NCBI RefSeq assembly: GCF_900103865.1 | Contig: NZ_FNII01000010.1 | Span: 94,759-158,758 of the forward strand | Length of the DNA stretch: 64,000 nt | Reading direction: 5' to 3' | Origin: Vreelandella arcis | Lineage (GTDB): Bacteria > Pseudomonadota > Gammaproteobacteria > Pseudomonadales > Halomonadaceae | Shown: in pieces, positions 26,966-36,440 of the stretch | How positions within the stretch are numbered: the first letter of the stretch is position 1 | Layout: every line of letters starts with the position of its first letter | Notes under the pieces: model-generated | The model's database searches: none | Told to the model about the DNA's origin: nothing | What the model saw: only the letters and a program-made list of their open reading frames with translations | Translations under genes and position numbers: made by a program

Positions 26966-28339
26966 ATGTTTGGACTAACAAGCAAAACACCCCCGCAAGC
27001 CTCGGAGGACGCGACTCAAGAGCGCTCCTCCACTACCGAGCTTAACCAGCATTACTGGATGCCGTTCAGCTCGAATCGCGATTTTCGCGCCAACCCACGG
27101 GTGATTACCGGGGCGGAAGGCCGCTACTACATCGATGATCAGGGCCGTAAGCTGTTCGATTCGCTGTCCGGCCTCTGGACCTGCGGCGCGGGCCACAACC
27201 GCGAAGAAATCCAGAAAGCCGTGTCGGCGCAGTTGGGCAGCCTCGACTTTGCTCCCGGCTTTCAGATTGGCCACCCGCTGGCCTTCAAGCTGGCAGAAAA
27301 GGTGTCAAGCCTCACGCCGGCTGGTCTGGATCATGTCTTCTTTACCAACTCCGGTTCGGAAGCGGCGGACACCTCGGTCAAGATGGCCAAGGCCTACTGG
27401 CGGTTGAAAGGCAAGCCGGAGAAAACCCGCATGATCGGCCGGGCCAAGGGCTATCACGGGGTGAACATCGGCGGCACCAGCCTGGGCGGTATCGGCCCTA
27501 ATCGTAAACATTACGGCCCGTTGATGGATGTGACGCACCTGCCGCATACGCTCCAGGCGGGCCATGCCTTCACGAAAGGCCAGGCGGACACCGGCGCTGA
27601 GCTCGCCGATGCGCTGCTCGATCAGATCGCGCTCCACGACGCCTCCACCATCGCCGCGGTCATCGTTGAGCCGATGTCCGGCTCAGCCGGTGTGATTGTG
27701 CCGCCCAAAGGCTACCTGGATCGGCTGCGCGAGATCTGCACCGCCCACGATATTCTGCTGATTTTCGACGAGGTGATCACCGCCTTTGGGCGCAGCGGTG
27801 CCACCACCGGTGCCGAGGCCTTTGGCGTGACGCCGGACATCATGAACGTGGCCAAGCAGATCACCAACGGTGCCATCCCCATGGGCGCGGTGATCGCCTC
27901 CAGCGAAATTTTCGACACCTTCATGCACGCGGGCGGCCCCCAACACGCGGTTGAATTCCCCCACGGCTATACCTACAGCGCCCACCCGGTGGCCTGCGCC
28001 GCGGGGCTGGCGGCGCTTGAAATGATGGAACATGACAACTTCCCCGCTCAGGTGAATGCCATTGCGCCCACCTTTGAGCAGAAGCTGCACGCCCTGAAAG
28101 GCCGCAATCATATTGTCGATATTCGTAACTACGGCCTGGCCGGGGCGATTCAGCTAACGCCCCGCGACGGCGACCCAACGATCCGCCCTCGCGATGCGCA
28201 CATGGCGCTCTGGGAGGCAGGGTTCTACGTGCGCTACGGCGGCGACACGCTGCAGTTCGGCCCTCCGTTTGGCACCACCGAGGCCGAGCTGGAACGACTG
28301 TTCGACGCGGTGGCGACCACCCTGGATTCGCTGGCATAA
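26966..28339 (+). CDS. Omega-amino acid (beta-alanine):pyruvate aminotransferase
   Basis: A 457-residue class III PLP enzyme. The LDFAPGFQIGHPLAFKLAEK region closely resembles omega-amino acid:pyruvate transaminases. PLP-binding Lys297 lies in NVAKQITNGAIPMGAV, and the cofactor aspartate lies in IFDEVITAFGR. It should convert beta-alanine plus pyruvate to malonate semialdehyde plus alanine. The mmsA gene 20 bp downstream would take the semialdehyde to acetyl-CoA. The ATG at 26966 with GGAG upstream is preferred over a GTG 45 bp earlier. Confidence 0.85.
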   Translation: MFGLTSKTPPQASEDATQERSSTTELNQHYWMPFSSNRDFRANPRVITGAEGRYYIDDQGRKLFDSLSGLWTCGAGHNREEIQKAVSAQLGSLDFAPGFQIGHPLAFKLAEKVSSLTPAGLDHVFFTNSGSEAADTSVKMAKAYWRLKGKPEKTRMIGRAKGYHGVNIGGTSLGGIGPNRKHYGPLMDVTHLPHTLQAGHAFTKGQADTGAELADALLDQIALHDASTIAAVIVEPMSGSAGVIVPPKGYLDRLREICTAHDILLIFDEVITAFGRSGATTGAEAFGVTPDIMNVAKQITNGAIPMGAVIASSEIFDTFMHAGGPQHAVEFPHGYTYSAHPVACAAGLAALEMMEHDNFPAQVNAIAPTFEQKLHALKGRNHIVDIRNYGLAGAIQLTPRDGDPTIRPRDAHMALWEAGFYVRYGGDTLQFGPPFGTTEAELERLFDAVATTLDSLA

Positions 28340-28359
28340 ATTATTTCGGAGAGTAAAAC

Positions 28360-29856
28360 ATGAGTGTTGTTTCCCACCTGATTAACGGTGAGTTAATTGA
28401 AAGTCAGCGCACGCTGGACGTTACTAACCCCTCAACGGGCAAGGTGATCCGTCAGGTGGCGGACGCTAATGCTGCCGACGTGGAACGCGCGATTGCCGCC
28501 GCCCAGGCGGCGTTTCCCGCCTGGCGCGATACGCCGCCCAACAAGCGTGCCCAGGTAATGTACCGCTTCAAGCAGCTGCTCGAAGATAACGCCGACCGCC
28601 TGGTGCAGCTGGTCAGCGAAGAGCACGGCAAAACCCCCGAAGACGCCATGGGCGAGCTCAAGCGTGGCATCGAGAACGTCGAGTACGCCTGCGGCGTGCC
28701 GGAGCTGTTGAAAGGTGAGTACTCCCACAACGTAGGGCCGGGCATCGATGCCTGGTCCAATTTCCAGCCCCTGGGGGTGGTGGCGGGCATTACCCCGTTT
28801 AACTTCCCCGCCATGGTGCCGCTGTGGATGTACCCCATGGCGATTGCCTGCGGTAACACCTTTATCCTTAAACCCTCGGAAAAAGATCCCGCGGCGGCCA
28901 TGGCGGTGGCGGAACTGCTCCTGGAAGCAGGGCTCCCCAATGGCGTGATGAACGTAGTGCACGGCGGGCGCGAAGCGGTAGAAACGCTGCTGGATGCTAA
29001 AGCCGTTAAAGCCATTTCCTTTGTTGGCTCAACGCCGATTGCCGAGAAGATCTATAGCCGTGGCTCGGCGGCTGGCAAACGTGTTCAGGCACTGGGCGGG
29101 GCGAAAAACCACGCCGTGGTATTGCCGGACGCCGACCTGGAAAACGCCGCCAACACGCTGATGGGCGCGGCATTTGGCAGCTGCGGCGAGCGCTGCATGG
29201 CGATCTCGGTCGCCGTATGCGTGGGCGACGAGACCGCCAATCGGCTGGTGGAAACCATGCTGCCCAAAATCGCCCACCTCAAAGTGGGCCCGGGCACCGA
29301 GAAAGGCCTGGATATGGGGCCGCTGGTCACCGCCGAGCACCGCGATAAAGTGATGAGCTTTATCGAGGACGGCGTGAGCGCCGGGGCAACGCTGGTCGCC
29401 GATGGTCGCAGCCTGAAAGTGGCCGGCCATGAAGAGGGCTACTTTGTTGGCGGCTGCCTGTTCGATAACGTCACCGCGGAGATGCGCATTTACCAGGAAG
29501 AGATCTTCGGGCCGGTGCTCTGCGTGGTTCGGGTGGGCAGTCTGGATGATGCCATGCAACTGATCAACGATCACGAGTATGGCAACGGCACCTGCCTGTT
29601 CACCCGCGATGGCGAAGCCGCCCGCCGCTTTACCGATGGCATCGAAGTTGGCATGGTCGGGGTCAACGTGCCGCTACCGGTGCCCGTGGCCTACCACAGC
29701 TTTGGCGGCTGGAAGCGCTCGCTGTTCGGCGACCTGCACGCCTATGGGCCTGACTCGGTGCGCTTCTATACCCGCCGCAAGGCGGTATCCCAGCGCTGGC
29801 CATCGGTCAGTGAAGCGACCCAGGCCGAGTTCTCGTTCCCTGCCAATCAGAGTTGA
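28360..29856 (+). CDS. mmsA: CoA-acylating (methyl)malonate-semialdehyde dehydrogenase
   Basis: A 498-residue aldehyde dehydrogenase of the MMSDH type. It makes propionyl-CoA or acetyl-CoA from methylmalonate or malonate semialdehyde, with CoA and NAD+. Catalytic Cys279 lies in GSCGERCMAIS, and the usual ALDH glutamate is absent (RVQALGGAKNH), as in this CoA-dependent branch. GGAGAG precedes the ATG. It forms an operon with the aminotransferase and ends in a strong terminator. Confidence 0.92.
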   Translation: MSVVSHLINGELIESQRTLDVTNPSTGKVIRQVADANAADVERAIAAAQAAFPAWRDTPPNKRAQVMYRFKQLLEDNADRLVQLVSEEHGKTPEDAMGELKRGIENVEYACGVPELLKGEYSHNVGPGIDAWSNFQPLGVVAGITPFNFPAMVPLWMYPMAIACGNTFILKPSEKDPAAAMAVAELLLEAGLPNGVMNVVHGGREAVETLLDAKAVKAISFVGSTPIAEKIYSRGSAAGKRVQALGGAKNHAVVLPDADLENAANTLMGAAFGSCGERCMAISVAVCVGDETANRLVETMLPKIAHLKVGPGTEKGLDMGPLVTAEHRDKVMSFIEDGVSAGATLVADGRSLKVAGHEEGYFVGGCLFDNVTAEMRIYQEEIFGPVLCVVRVGSLDDAMQLINDHEYGNGTCLFTRDGEAARRFTDGIEVGMVGVNVPLPVPVAYHSFGGWKRSLFGDLHAYGPDSVRFYTRRKAVSQRWPSVSEATQAEFSFPANQS

Positions 29857-29884
29857 CGTCTTGGGGTAACTAAGACATCTTCTC

Positions 29885-29916
29885 AGCACCATCGCCCGGC
29901 GGTGGTGCTTTTTTTT
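29885..29916 (+). terminator. Rho-independent terminator after mmsA
   Basis: AGCACCATCGCC and GGTGGTGCT form the stem, followed by eight T residues. It ends the aminotransferase-mmsA operon 28 bp past the stop and separates it from the TetR gene. Confidence 0.9.
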
Positions 29917-29952
29917 GGTGCGTACTTCAGGCGTAAAAGGGACGAAGACAGC

Positions 29953-30573
29953 GTGGCGAGAACCCAGGACGAAATTCGGCAAACCAACGTAAAAAAGATT
30001 CTCCAGGCGGCGGAGCAGCTGTTTGCCGAAAAAGGCTACGCAGGTGCCTCCATGGGGGAGATCGCTCAGCTGGCTGATATCCCTAAATCCAACGTGCACT
30101 ATTACTTTGCGACCAAAAAAGCCCTCTATCAGGATGTACTGCTGGAGCTTTTGGAGGTGTGGAAGCAGGACGCGCTGTGCTTTGAACTCTACGATGACCC
30201 CCGCGTGGTGCTCACCAGCTATATTCGCGCCAAGATGAACCACTCGCGAAACCGCGCCCACGGCTCGAAAGTATGGGCGGCCGAGGTGATGCAGGGCGCA
30301 CCGATTCTTCAAGAATGTCTGCGCGATAACCTTTACGAGTGGGCCAAGCTCAAGGAGGCCAAGATCAGCGAATGGATTGAGACGGGCCAGATCAACCCTG
30401 TCGAGCCTTCCTACCTGCTTTACATGATCTGGGCTTCCACCCAGCACTACGCTGATTTTGACTACCAGATCTACCTACTCAACGACGACCAACCGCTGGA
30501 CGATCTACAGTTCGAAAAAGCCGTTCAATCGGTTACCTCGGTGATTTTAAGAGGCATTGGGCTGACGGCTTAA
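29953..30573 (+). CDS. TetR-family regulator (RutR-like)
   Basis: A 206-residue TetR regulator. The N-terminal HTH reads ASMGEIAQLADIPKSNVHYY (residues 33-52), and the C-terminal domain resembles that of RutR (YcdC). The GTG at 29953 has an AAGGGA site; an ATG-type start further upstream would lie inside the mmsA terminator. It follows the aminotransferase-mmsA operon on the same strand and is the likely local regulator of omega-amino-acid breakdown. Confidence 0.82.
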   Translation: MARTQDEIRQTNVKKILQAAEQLFAEKGYAGASMGEIAQLADIPKSNVHYYFATKKALYQDVLLELLEVWKQDALCFELYDDPRVVLTSYIRAKMNHSRNRAHGSKVWAAEVMQGAPILQECLRDNLYEWAKLKEAKISEWIETGQINPVEPSYLLYMIWASTQHYADFDYQIYLLNDDQPLDDLQFEKAVQSVTSVILRGIGLTA

Positions 30574-30599
30574 CTAGCTGAACTAGGAAGGAGCTACTA

Positions 30600-31055
30600 A
30601 TGGGCAATAACGGACAGCCTGTTATCGGGGTGGGCGCTATTGTGCTTCGCCCGGATGGAACCGTGCTGCTTGGATACCGCGATAAACATGGAGAATCGCC
30701 GTGCTGGTGCTTGCCCGGCGGTCATGTTGATGTGGGGGAGTCATTTGAGACAGCAGCCATCCGTGAAATGGCAGAAGAAACAGGCATTACCGAGTGGCAA
30801 CGCGTGCAGGTCCTGGCGATAACCCAACACCTGAGTAGCTCAGTCTCTACAGTGACAGGTGCAGTGTTAGTTACGGTGAAGCAGGATGCCGAAGCAGTAT
30901 TGCTTGAGCCAGAGGTGTTTACTGAATGGCGCTGGTTTAGCCCCGACGCTCTTCCCTCGCCGTTATTCGCGGCAAGTCAGGCGGTATTGGCATATTGGCT
31001 TGGCGATGAGTCGCCAACCGGCTGGGAGACATATCCCATCGCTCAAGCAGAGTGA
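30600..31055 (+). CDS. NUDIX hydrolase
   Basis: A 151-residue NUDIX protein. The full box is present: GGHVDVGESFETAAIREM followed by AEETGI (residues 40-63), including the REXXEE residues that bind magnesium. Family members hydrolyse nucleoside diphosphate derivatives. A DGTVLLGYRDKHGES segment leads into the box. AAGGAG lies upstream of the ATG, 26 bp after the TetR gene. The substrate is not identifiable. Confidence 0.88.
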   Translation: MGNNGQPVIGVGAIVLRPDGTVLLGYRDKHGESPCWCLPGGHVDVGESFETAAIREMAEETGITEWQRVQVLAITQHLSSSVSTVTGAVLVTVKQDAEAVLLEPEVFTEWRWFSPDALPSPLFAASQAVLAYWLGDESPTGWETYPIAQAE

Positions 31056-31061
31056 ATTTTG

Positions 31062-31532
31062 CTATGTAGAGCGCAAGCTTTCCATCGGCACAGACGTATC
31101 AAACTTATGCCGCTTACGCGACAGTAGCGTGCGGAACTTGCGCATATTGTCGTCGGCATAGAGCACACGATCGCAGAAGCGGTCGTACTCATCTAAATCA
31201 GCGACTGTCACGATCAATACAAAATCACACTCGCCGGTTACCTGATAGCACTGCTTCACTTCAGGGGCGCTCAGCGCTGTTGTTAAAAACCGCTGGTAGA
31301 GTGATTTGTTATCCCGCTCCATGGTGACTTCTACCACCATGTGAAAGCACTGCCCCAAGGCGTCAGGATTGAGCAGTGCTACCTCCCGCTCAACGATTCC
31401 AGCGTCGTGTAATCGATTAACGCGCTTTAAACAGGCAGAGGGTGAAAGCCCTATCGCATCCGCTAATGCTTGGTTGGTTAGGCTGGCGTCACGCTGAAGT
31501 TGGTCAAGGATTCGTCTATCAATGGCGTCCAT
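31062..31532 (-). CDS. Lrp/AsnC-family transcriptional regulator
   Basis: A 156-residue Lrp/AsnC regulator with the N-terminal HTH (ILDQLQRDASLTNQALADAI, then GLSPSACLKRVNRL) and the C-terminal RAM ligand domain (GECDFVLIVTVADLDEYDRF). These regulators sense amino acids. It is divergent from the nucleoside-recognition membrane protein gene, and a LysE exporter gene lies beyond that; amino acid export is a possible target. Confidence 0.9.
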   Translation of the reverse strand: MDAIDRRILDQLQRDASLTNQALADAIGLSPSACLKRVNRLHDAGIVEREVALLNPDALGQCFHMVVEVTMERDNKSLYQRFLTTALSAPEVKQCYQVTGECDFVLIVTVADLDEYDRFCDRVLYADDNMRKFRTLLSRKRHKFDTSVPMESLRST

Positions 31533-31657
31533 GAAATAAAATGTCCTTTCTGCGCTAATAAAGAACGAATAGTGATTGTTAGTGCAGTATTGGAAAGAAG
31601 ATTTTGCGTCAACCCCATTATCATAACCGTTGTTTAAACGATGGCAACGGGGGCTTG

Positions 31658-32605
31658 ATGCGAATAAAAAGCTATCACTTATTTGCTGGAGTAAGTCGCG
31701 TACTGCAAGACGCGCTACGCGTGTACGTGACGCTTCTAAAAATTCTGATTCCGGCGTTGCTCGTGGTCAAAGGGTTAGAGCTCTTGGGTGTTATCGGCTG
31801 GCTGGGAAGGATATTAGCCCCCTTAATGAGCGTACTCGGCTTGCCCGAGCAGATGGGCGTTGTGTGGGCGGCGGCGCTCTTTACCAACTTGTACACCGCT
31901 ATTGCGGTATTTTTTCAAGTCGTCGGTGAAACGCCTTTGAGTGTTGAGCAGGTAACGGTACTGGGTGCGTTGATGCTGGTAGGTCATTCGCTTCCCGTTG
32001 AGGGAGCTGTTGCCAAGCGTGCTGGCGTACCCTGGTGGGCTACGTTAGTCCTGCGTGTAGGTGGGGCTTTGCTGTTTGCTTGGCTCTTACACTGCTTCTA
32101 TTCGTATTTTAGTTTGTTACAAGCACCTGTTGAATTGGTATGGCAGCCAAGTTTTTCATCAGCGCCAACGCTAAGCGGTTGGGCGGTTGAACAGCTTGAA
32201 ACGTTAGCACTTATTTTTGTGATTATTTTAGCGCTGATTGTGTTCCTAAAACTTCTGCAAAAGCTCGGCCTGGAGCGCTGGATTCATCTTGGCTTGCTAC
32301 CGCTACTCAAGCTATTAGGTATTGGCCGTTCGGCTGCTAATGTAACGGTGATTGGTTTTACGTTGGGATTAAGCTATGGCGCAGGACTGCTGATTCGTGA
32401 CGTGCAAAACGGGGTGCTTAGCAAGCGCGACAGCACGTTAGCGCTGTGTTTTCTCAGTCTTTGCCATAGCGTTATAGAAGATACGCTGCTGATCTTAATG
32501 CTCGGGGCTGATATAGCGGGCATCTTATGGGCACGGCTGCTGTTTGCTGTTGTTGTCACCGCGATGATTGCCCGCTGGCCCAACGCCACGGCGAATATTA
32601 AATAG
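31658..32605 (+). CDS. Nucleoside-recognition (Gate) domain membrane protein
   Basis: A 315-residue integral membrane protein with eight or more helices. It has two Gate-domain-like halves, one with GHSLPVEGAVAKRAGVPWW and one with LCHSVIEDTLLILMLGAD. Such proteins resemble parts of concentrative nucleoside transporters and SpmA/B-type proteins, and their transport role is mostly unproven. The ATG at 31658 has GGGGG upstream. The gene is divergent from the Lrp gene and convergent with the LysE gene, with 4 bp between stops. Confidence 0.75.
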   Translation: MRIKSYHLFAGVSRVLQDALRVYVTLLKILIPALLVVKGLELLGVIGWLGRILAPLMSVLGLPEQMGVVWAAALFTNLYTAIAVFFQVVGETPLSVEQVTVLGALMLVGHSLPVEGAVAKRAGVPWWATLVLRVGGALLFAWLLHCFYSYFSLLQAPVELVWQPSFSSAPTLSGWAVEQLETLALIFVIILALIVFLKLLQKLGLERWIHLGLLPLLKLLGIGRSAANVTVIGFTLGLSYGAGLLIRDVQNGVLSKRDSTLALCFLSLCHSVIEDTLLILMLGADIAGILWARLLFAVVVTAMIARWPNATANIK

Positions 32606-32609
32606 GCAA

Positions 32610-33236
32610 CTAAACAGGCTGCCGTAAACGTAGAATAGAGACGCCTAATCCGATAAAAGCACTGCCCATCATGCGATTGACCCACTTAACGCGTGATTTG
32701 TTGCTAAGCCAACGGGAGAGGTTTTTAGCGAGTCCACCATAGATCATCAAGGTTGCGAAAGAGAGCGTCATAAAAGTGCCAACCATGATGGTAAACTGGG
32801 GAAGTAAAGCGCTCTGTGTATCCAGAAACTGCGGAAACAAAGCGGTAAAGAATAGGATCGCTTTTGGGTTACTCATGGCCACCAGTGCGCCTTCACTAAA
32901 GGTGCGCCATCTGGGGGTTGGTTTGGTTGCTATTGCAGAGACCGCAAGAGAGGCTCGGCTACGCCACTGACGAATGCCCAGATAGATCAAGTAAGCCGCG
33001 CCGCCCAGCTTAAGTAGGTTAAACAGCACCTCTGAGGCATTGAGTACCACACCTAACCCCAATACAGCCGCACTCGCCAGAATGAGTAAGCCAGTGATAT
33101 TGCCCAGCGATGATAGTGCCACGCGCTTGACTCCTCCTGCCATGCCATTGCGCACCGCGACTAGAAAAGCGGGCCCGGGGCTAGCAATACTGACCAGGGC
33201 CACAGCAACAAAAAGCAGCCAAGTGGAAAGCAACAT
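32610..33236 (-). CDS. LysE/RhtB-family amino acid exporter
   Basis: A 208-residue inner-membrane protein with six predicted helices and the RhtB signature SPGPAFLVAVRNGMAGG near residue 19, followed by GLGVVLNASEVLFNLLKLGGAAYLIYLG. Family members export homoserine, threonine, lysine and related amino acids. It is intact, unlike the AT-rich LysE gene at 46.2 kb. It probably acts with the nearby Lrp-type regulator. Confidence 0.9.
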   Translation of the reverse strand: MLLSTWLLFVAVALVSIASPGPAFLVAVRNGMAGGVKRVALSSLGNITGLLILASAAVLGLGVVLNASEVLFNLLKLGGAAYLIYLGIRQWRSRASLAVSAIATKPTPRWRTFSEGALVAMSNPKAILFFTALFPQFLDTQSALLPQFTIMVGTFMTLSFATLMIYGGLAKNLSRWLSNKSRVKWVNRMMGSAFIGLGVSILRLRQPV

Positions 33237-33408
33237 GGGCGCATCTCCTGAAGGGGTTGAAGTGACTCATTGCGTTAATCCTAATGGATAACGCCTGTCT
33301 AGACGACTCAGAAGCGTGTTTAAGGCGAGCCTCCGACCGACATAATCTCCCCATTGCCCTGGCGCGATGGCTTACGATGAGCGAGAGTCTGAAAGCAAAG
33401 CGCTCAGC

Positions 33409-33984
33409 TCAGAACGTCATCTCGACCCGCTGTGCATTGGCAAAGTTTGACCCGGTCAGGTGGTTGAGGAAGGTGCCGTGGCCCACGACCGCAATGCAGT
33501 TCTCGGGGCGGGCCGAGAGCCAGTCAGCAAAGCGGGAAACGCGCGCCTCGAAGGCATCCAGCGACTCACGCGGATAGGGATAGCCGTCCAGAGGGCCGTC
33601 AAACCACCATGGATCGTCGAGGTGGTCGAAGTGAAAGGCCGAAAACTCAGCGGCGAGCAACGGCGGCGACCGGCCAATATCGCAGTAGCTCTCCTGTTTC
33701 TCGCGGTGTAGTGCCTCGATCAGCCGGGGTGCGGGATGATTTTCGAACGCCGCGAGCGTGGTCTGGATCGCGCGGGTTAGCGGCGATACGACTACAAGTT
33801 CGATGTCGCGTAGGGCCGCCACGTCCTCGGCCAGCGCCTTTGCCTGGCTGTGTCCTAATGCCGTCAGGCGTGCGTCGCGCAGAGTTGGGTCGCTGCGCAC
33901 TAAGTCTTCGTCTAGGGCATCGGCGACCCGGGCGTTGTGTTCTGACTGGGCGTGGCGGATAAAATGAACGCGTTTCGCACACAT
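33409..33984 (-). CDS. Histidine phosphatase family protein
   Basis: A 191-residue phosphoglycerate-mutase-like phosphatase. The catalytic RHAQSEHN block lies near residues 9-16 (phosphorylated His10), and the second active-site histidine lies in VVGHGTFLNHL. SPLTRAIQTT carries a conserved arginine. AAGGAC precedes the ATG at 33984. It is divergent from the aldolase gene. The substrate is unknown. Confidence 0.85.
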   Translation of the reverse strand: MCAKRVHFIRHAQSEHNARVADALDEDLVRSDPTLRDARLTALGHSQAKALAEDVAALRDIELVVVSPLTRAIQTTLAAFENHPAPRLIEALHREKQESYCDIGRSPPLLAAEFSAFHFDHLDDPWWFDGPLDGYPYPRESLDAFEARVSRFADWLSARPENCIAVVGHGTFLNHLTGSNFANAQRVEMTF

Positions 33985-34216
33985 AAGGGCTTGTCCTTTC
34001 GGTTTTCGGGTCAGGAAGTGGCCGGGTCGGTGACCAGCCTCGTAATGTAGCTGCTTGGATAATATGCTCACCAGAGTAAGCCCACCTTTTCATGGTGGCC
34101 ACCTGCCCTGATTGCTGTGGCGCCTCCGCTATGCTCAATTGATGCGCTAGACTTTATTGTCACAGTATTTGGCGTACACTTACTTTGTACTACATACAGG
34201 GACAGAGGAGCGCATC

Positions 34217-35269
34217 ATGACTGATATAGCCGCTTTACTCGGCAGTGACGCCGATAGTTTGCTTAATCACACCTGCCAGGGCGTGCCCCGCGATAGCGTG
34301 CACCTGCCGGGCCCAGATTTTATTGACCGTGTTATGGCGGATAGCGACCGCAGCCCCGCCGTGCTGCGCAATATGCAGAGCTTGTTTAATCATGGGCGTA
34401 TGGCGGGCACCGGTTACCTAAGCCTGCTGCCGGTGGATCAGGGCATTGAACACTCAGCAGGTGCCTCTTTCGCACCTAACCCGCGTTACTTCGACCCGGC
34501 CAACATCGTTGAGCTGGCGCTCGAAGGTGGCTGCAACGGTGTGGCATCAACGCTGGGTGTGCTGTCATCAGTGGCGCGGCGTTATGCCCACAAAATTCCG
34601 ATGATACTCAAGCTCAACCATAACGAGACCCTTAGCTACCCGGCGATATACGATCAGACGCTATTTGCCGATGTCGAGCAGGCCCACGACATGGGATGCG
34701 TGGCGGTGGGGGCAACGATTTACTTTGGCTCTCACGAGAGCCGTCGGCAAATCATGGAGATTAGCGAGGCCTTTGAGCGCGCTCACCAGTTAGGCATGGT
34801 GACGGTATTGTGGGCTTATCTGCGCAATCCAGCCTTCAAGCAGGAGGGCGCTGATTATCATGTATCAGCCGACCTCACCAGCCAAGCGAACCACATGGCG
34901 GCAACGCTTAAAGCGGATATCGTCAAACAGAAACTGCCTGAGAACAATGGCGGCTACCGTGCGGTAGGCTTTGGTCATACCCACGATAAAGTGTATAGCG
35001 AGCTGACCACTGATCACCCCATTGATCTGGCCCGCTACCAGGTAGCCAACTGCTTTATGGGCCGCGCGGGTTTGATTAACTCCGGTGGAGGCTCCAAAGG
35101 CCACTCGGATCTCGGCGAAGCGGTGCGAACGGCGGTGATCAACAAGCGCGCCGGGGGAATGGGTCTGATCTCCGGACGCAAGGCGTTCCAAAAATCCATG
35201 CCGGAGGGCGTTGAGCTGCTGCATGCGGTTCAGGATGTCTATCTCGCTAAAGAAGTAACGGTTGCCTGA
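34217..35269 (+). CDS. fbaB: Class I fructose-bisphosphate aldolase (DhnA type)
   Basis: A 350-residue Schiff-base aldolase of the DhnA/FbaB family. It has [20 protein letters not shown] near residue 78 and [11 protein letters not shown] further on. It cleaves fructose 1,6-bisphosphate to glyceraldehyde 3-phosphate and dihydroxyacetone phosphate, or runs in reverse in gluconeogenesis. The ATG at 34217 follows GAGGAG; the frame is open further upstream but without a start supported by a ribosome site. It is a single-gene unit. Confidence 0.9.
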   Translation: MTDIAALLGSDADSLLNHTCQGVPRDSVHLPGPDFIDRVMADSDRSPAVLRNMQSLFNHGRMAGTGYLSLLPVDQGIEHSAGASFAPNPRYFDPANIVELALEGGCNGVASTLGVLSSVARRYAHKIPMILKLNHNETLSYPAIYDQTLFADVEQAHDMGCVAVGATIYFGSHESRRQIMEISEAFERAHQLGMVTVLWAYLRNPAFKQEGADYHVSADLTSQANHMAATLKADIVKQKLPENNGGYRAVGFGHTHDKVYSELTTDHPIDLARYQVANCFMGRAGLINSGGGSKGHSDLGEAVRTAVINKRAGGMGLISGRKAFQKSMPEGVELLHAVQDVYLAKEVTVA

Positions 35270-35352
35270 TAGTCGCGATAGCACCGGCCACTAAACTGGA
35301 CTTGATGTCGCCATTGGCAGCTCAAACAAAGCCAAAAAAATGGCGATTGACC

Positions 35353-35383
35353 CCCTTGAAAACCGTCTGAACGCTCCTATTTT
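35353..35383 (+). promoter_or_regulatory. Sigma-32 heat-shock promoter of the hsp20 pair
   Basis: A -35 box CCCTTGAAA and a -10 box CTCCTATTTT separated by 12 bases closely match the RpoH consensus (CTTGAAA, then CCCCATnT). It lies about 75 bp before the first hsp20 start, which fits the gene products. Confidence 0.75.
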
Positions 35384-35457
35384 GCAGATTAAGGAGGCGC
35401 TGCTCTCTGATGTAGCTGCCTCTTTCGGCCATCTGTTTAAGCTAGGAGGTGTTCGCT

Positions 35458-35919
35458 ATGTTTGACGATATTAAGCGTTTCGAAACCGGTTCACCTCAGC
35501 AGTTGGACTGGTTCCGTCAGCTACTGGATGGCTTCTTGCCTGACGGTAATGCAGCGGATATTCGCGCGGTGCCACGGGGCAGTTTTCCCATGATCAACGT
35601 CGCCCGTAGCGACGATACGGTCAGGGTGTATGTGTTTGCCGCGGGGCTGGCGCCCTCGGATCTGACTATCGATGTTCAGGATAATGTGCTTACTCTGCGT
35701 GGCAAGCGCGAGCCTGTGATGGGCAGCAACGAGGATGGAAGCGCGCGCCCAATATTCCGTCGTGAACGCGCCAGCGGCGAGTTTGTGCGTGCCATCGCGC
35801 TGCCCGACGGCCTGGATGCAGAGCGGGCAGAGGCGCGCCATTCTCATGGCGTGTTCGAGATCGTGCTGCCCAAACGCGAGGAGCTCAAGCCGCGGCGTAT
35901 TGATGTTCAAGCGGCCTGA
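35458..35919 (+). CDS. Small heat-shock protein, Hsp20 family (first)
   Basis: A 153-residue alpha-crystallin-domain chaperone that should hold unfolding proteins until refolding. The domain spans about residues 45-150, with LAPSDLTIDVQDNVLTLRGKR near the middle and HGVFEIVLPK near the end. AGGAGGTG sits 7 bp before the ATG. It is the first gene of a two-gene heat-shock unit with a sigma-32 promoter. Confidence 0.92.
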   Translation: MFDDIKRFETGSPQQLDWFRQLLDGFLPDGNAADIRAVPRGSFPMINVARSDDTVRVYVFAAGLAPSDLTIDVQDNVLTLRGKREPVMGSNEDGSARPIFRRERASGEFVRAIALPDGLDAERAEARHSHGVFEIVLPKREELKPRRIDVQAA

Positions 35920-35955
35920 TGATTGTTTATTAACCTTGATAAGGAGGGATAAACG

Positions 35956-36360
35956 ATGAATAACGTCGTTCGTTCATCTAACCGTTCCCCGCTCCAACAG
36001 CGTGGCGATGAGCAACGCCAACAGGAAACCGAAACCCTGTTACCAGCGGTGGATATCATCGAGGAGCCTAATGCCCTCAAGCTGGTGGCCGATATGCCCG
36101 GCGTAACGCATGAAACGCTGAAAGTAGAGCTCGACAATAACGTGCTGAGCTTGGAGGGTGAAATAGCCTTGAATATGCCCGAAGGGCTGAGCGCGTTGCA
36201 TGCCGAGGTACGCGGCCAGCGCTTTGCGCGGCGTTTCAACCTCAGTCACGAAGTTGATGGCGATGCCATTACGGCCAGTATCGTCAACGGCGTGCTGACG
36301 CTAACGCTGCCCAAAAAAGATAGCCACCGCGCGCGGCGTATCGAAGTTCAGGCAGCTTGA
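35956..36360 (+). CDS. Small heat-shock protein, Hsp20 family (second)
   Basis: A 134-residue Hsp20 protein with a short polar N-terminus (residues 1-30, glutamine-rich) and an alpha-crystallin domain (VDIIEEPNALKLVADMPGVT to VNGVLTLTLPKK). AAGGAGG precedes the ATG, 36 bp after the first hsp20 gene. Paired small heat-shock proteins often co-assemble, and both C-termini end in RIDVQAA or RIEVQAA, pointing to a tandem duplication. Confidence 0.92.
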   Translation: MNNVVRSSNRSPLQQRGDEQRQQETETLLPAVDIIEEPNALKLVADMPGVTHETLKVELDNNVLSLEGEIALNMPEGLSALHAEVRGQRFARRFNLSHEVDGDAITASIVNGVLTLTLPKKDSHRARRIEVQAA

Positions 36361-36395
36361 GGCCTGGCCTCTGAGTAAAAACTAAGCAAAAAGCC

Positions 36396-36427
36396 GAGTG
36401 TCCGCTAAATGGCGGGCACTCTTTTTT
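36396..36427 (+). terminator. Rho-independent terminator after the hsp20 pair
   Basis: GAGTGTCCGC and GGCGGGCACTC pair across a TAAAT loop and are followed by six T residues, 36 bp after the second hsp20 stop. Confidence 0.9.
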
Positions 36428-36440
36428 GCGAGTCGATTGG

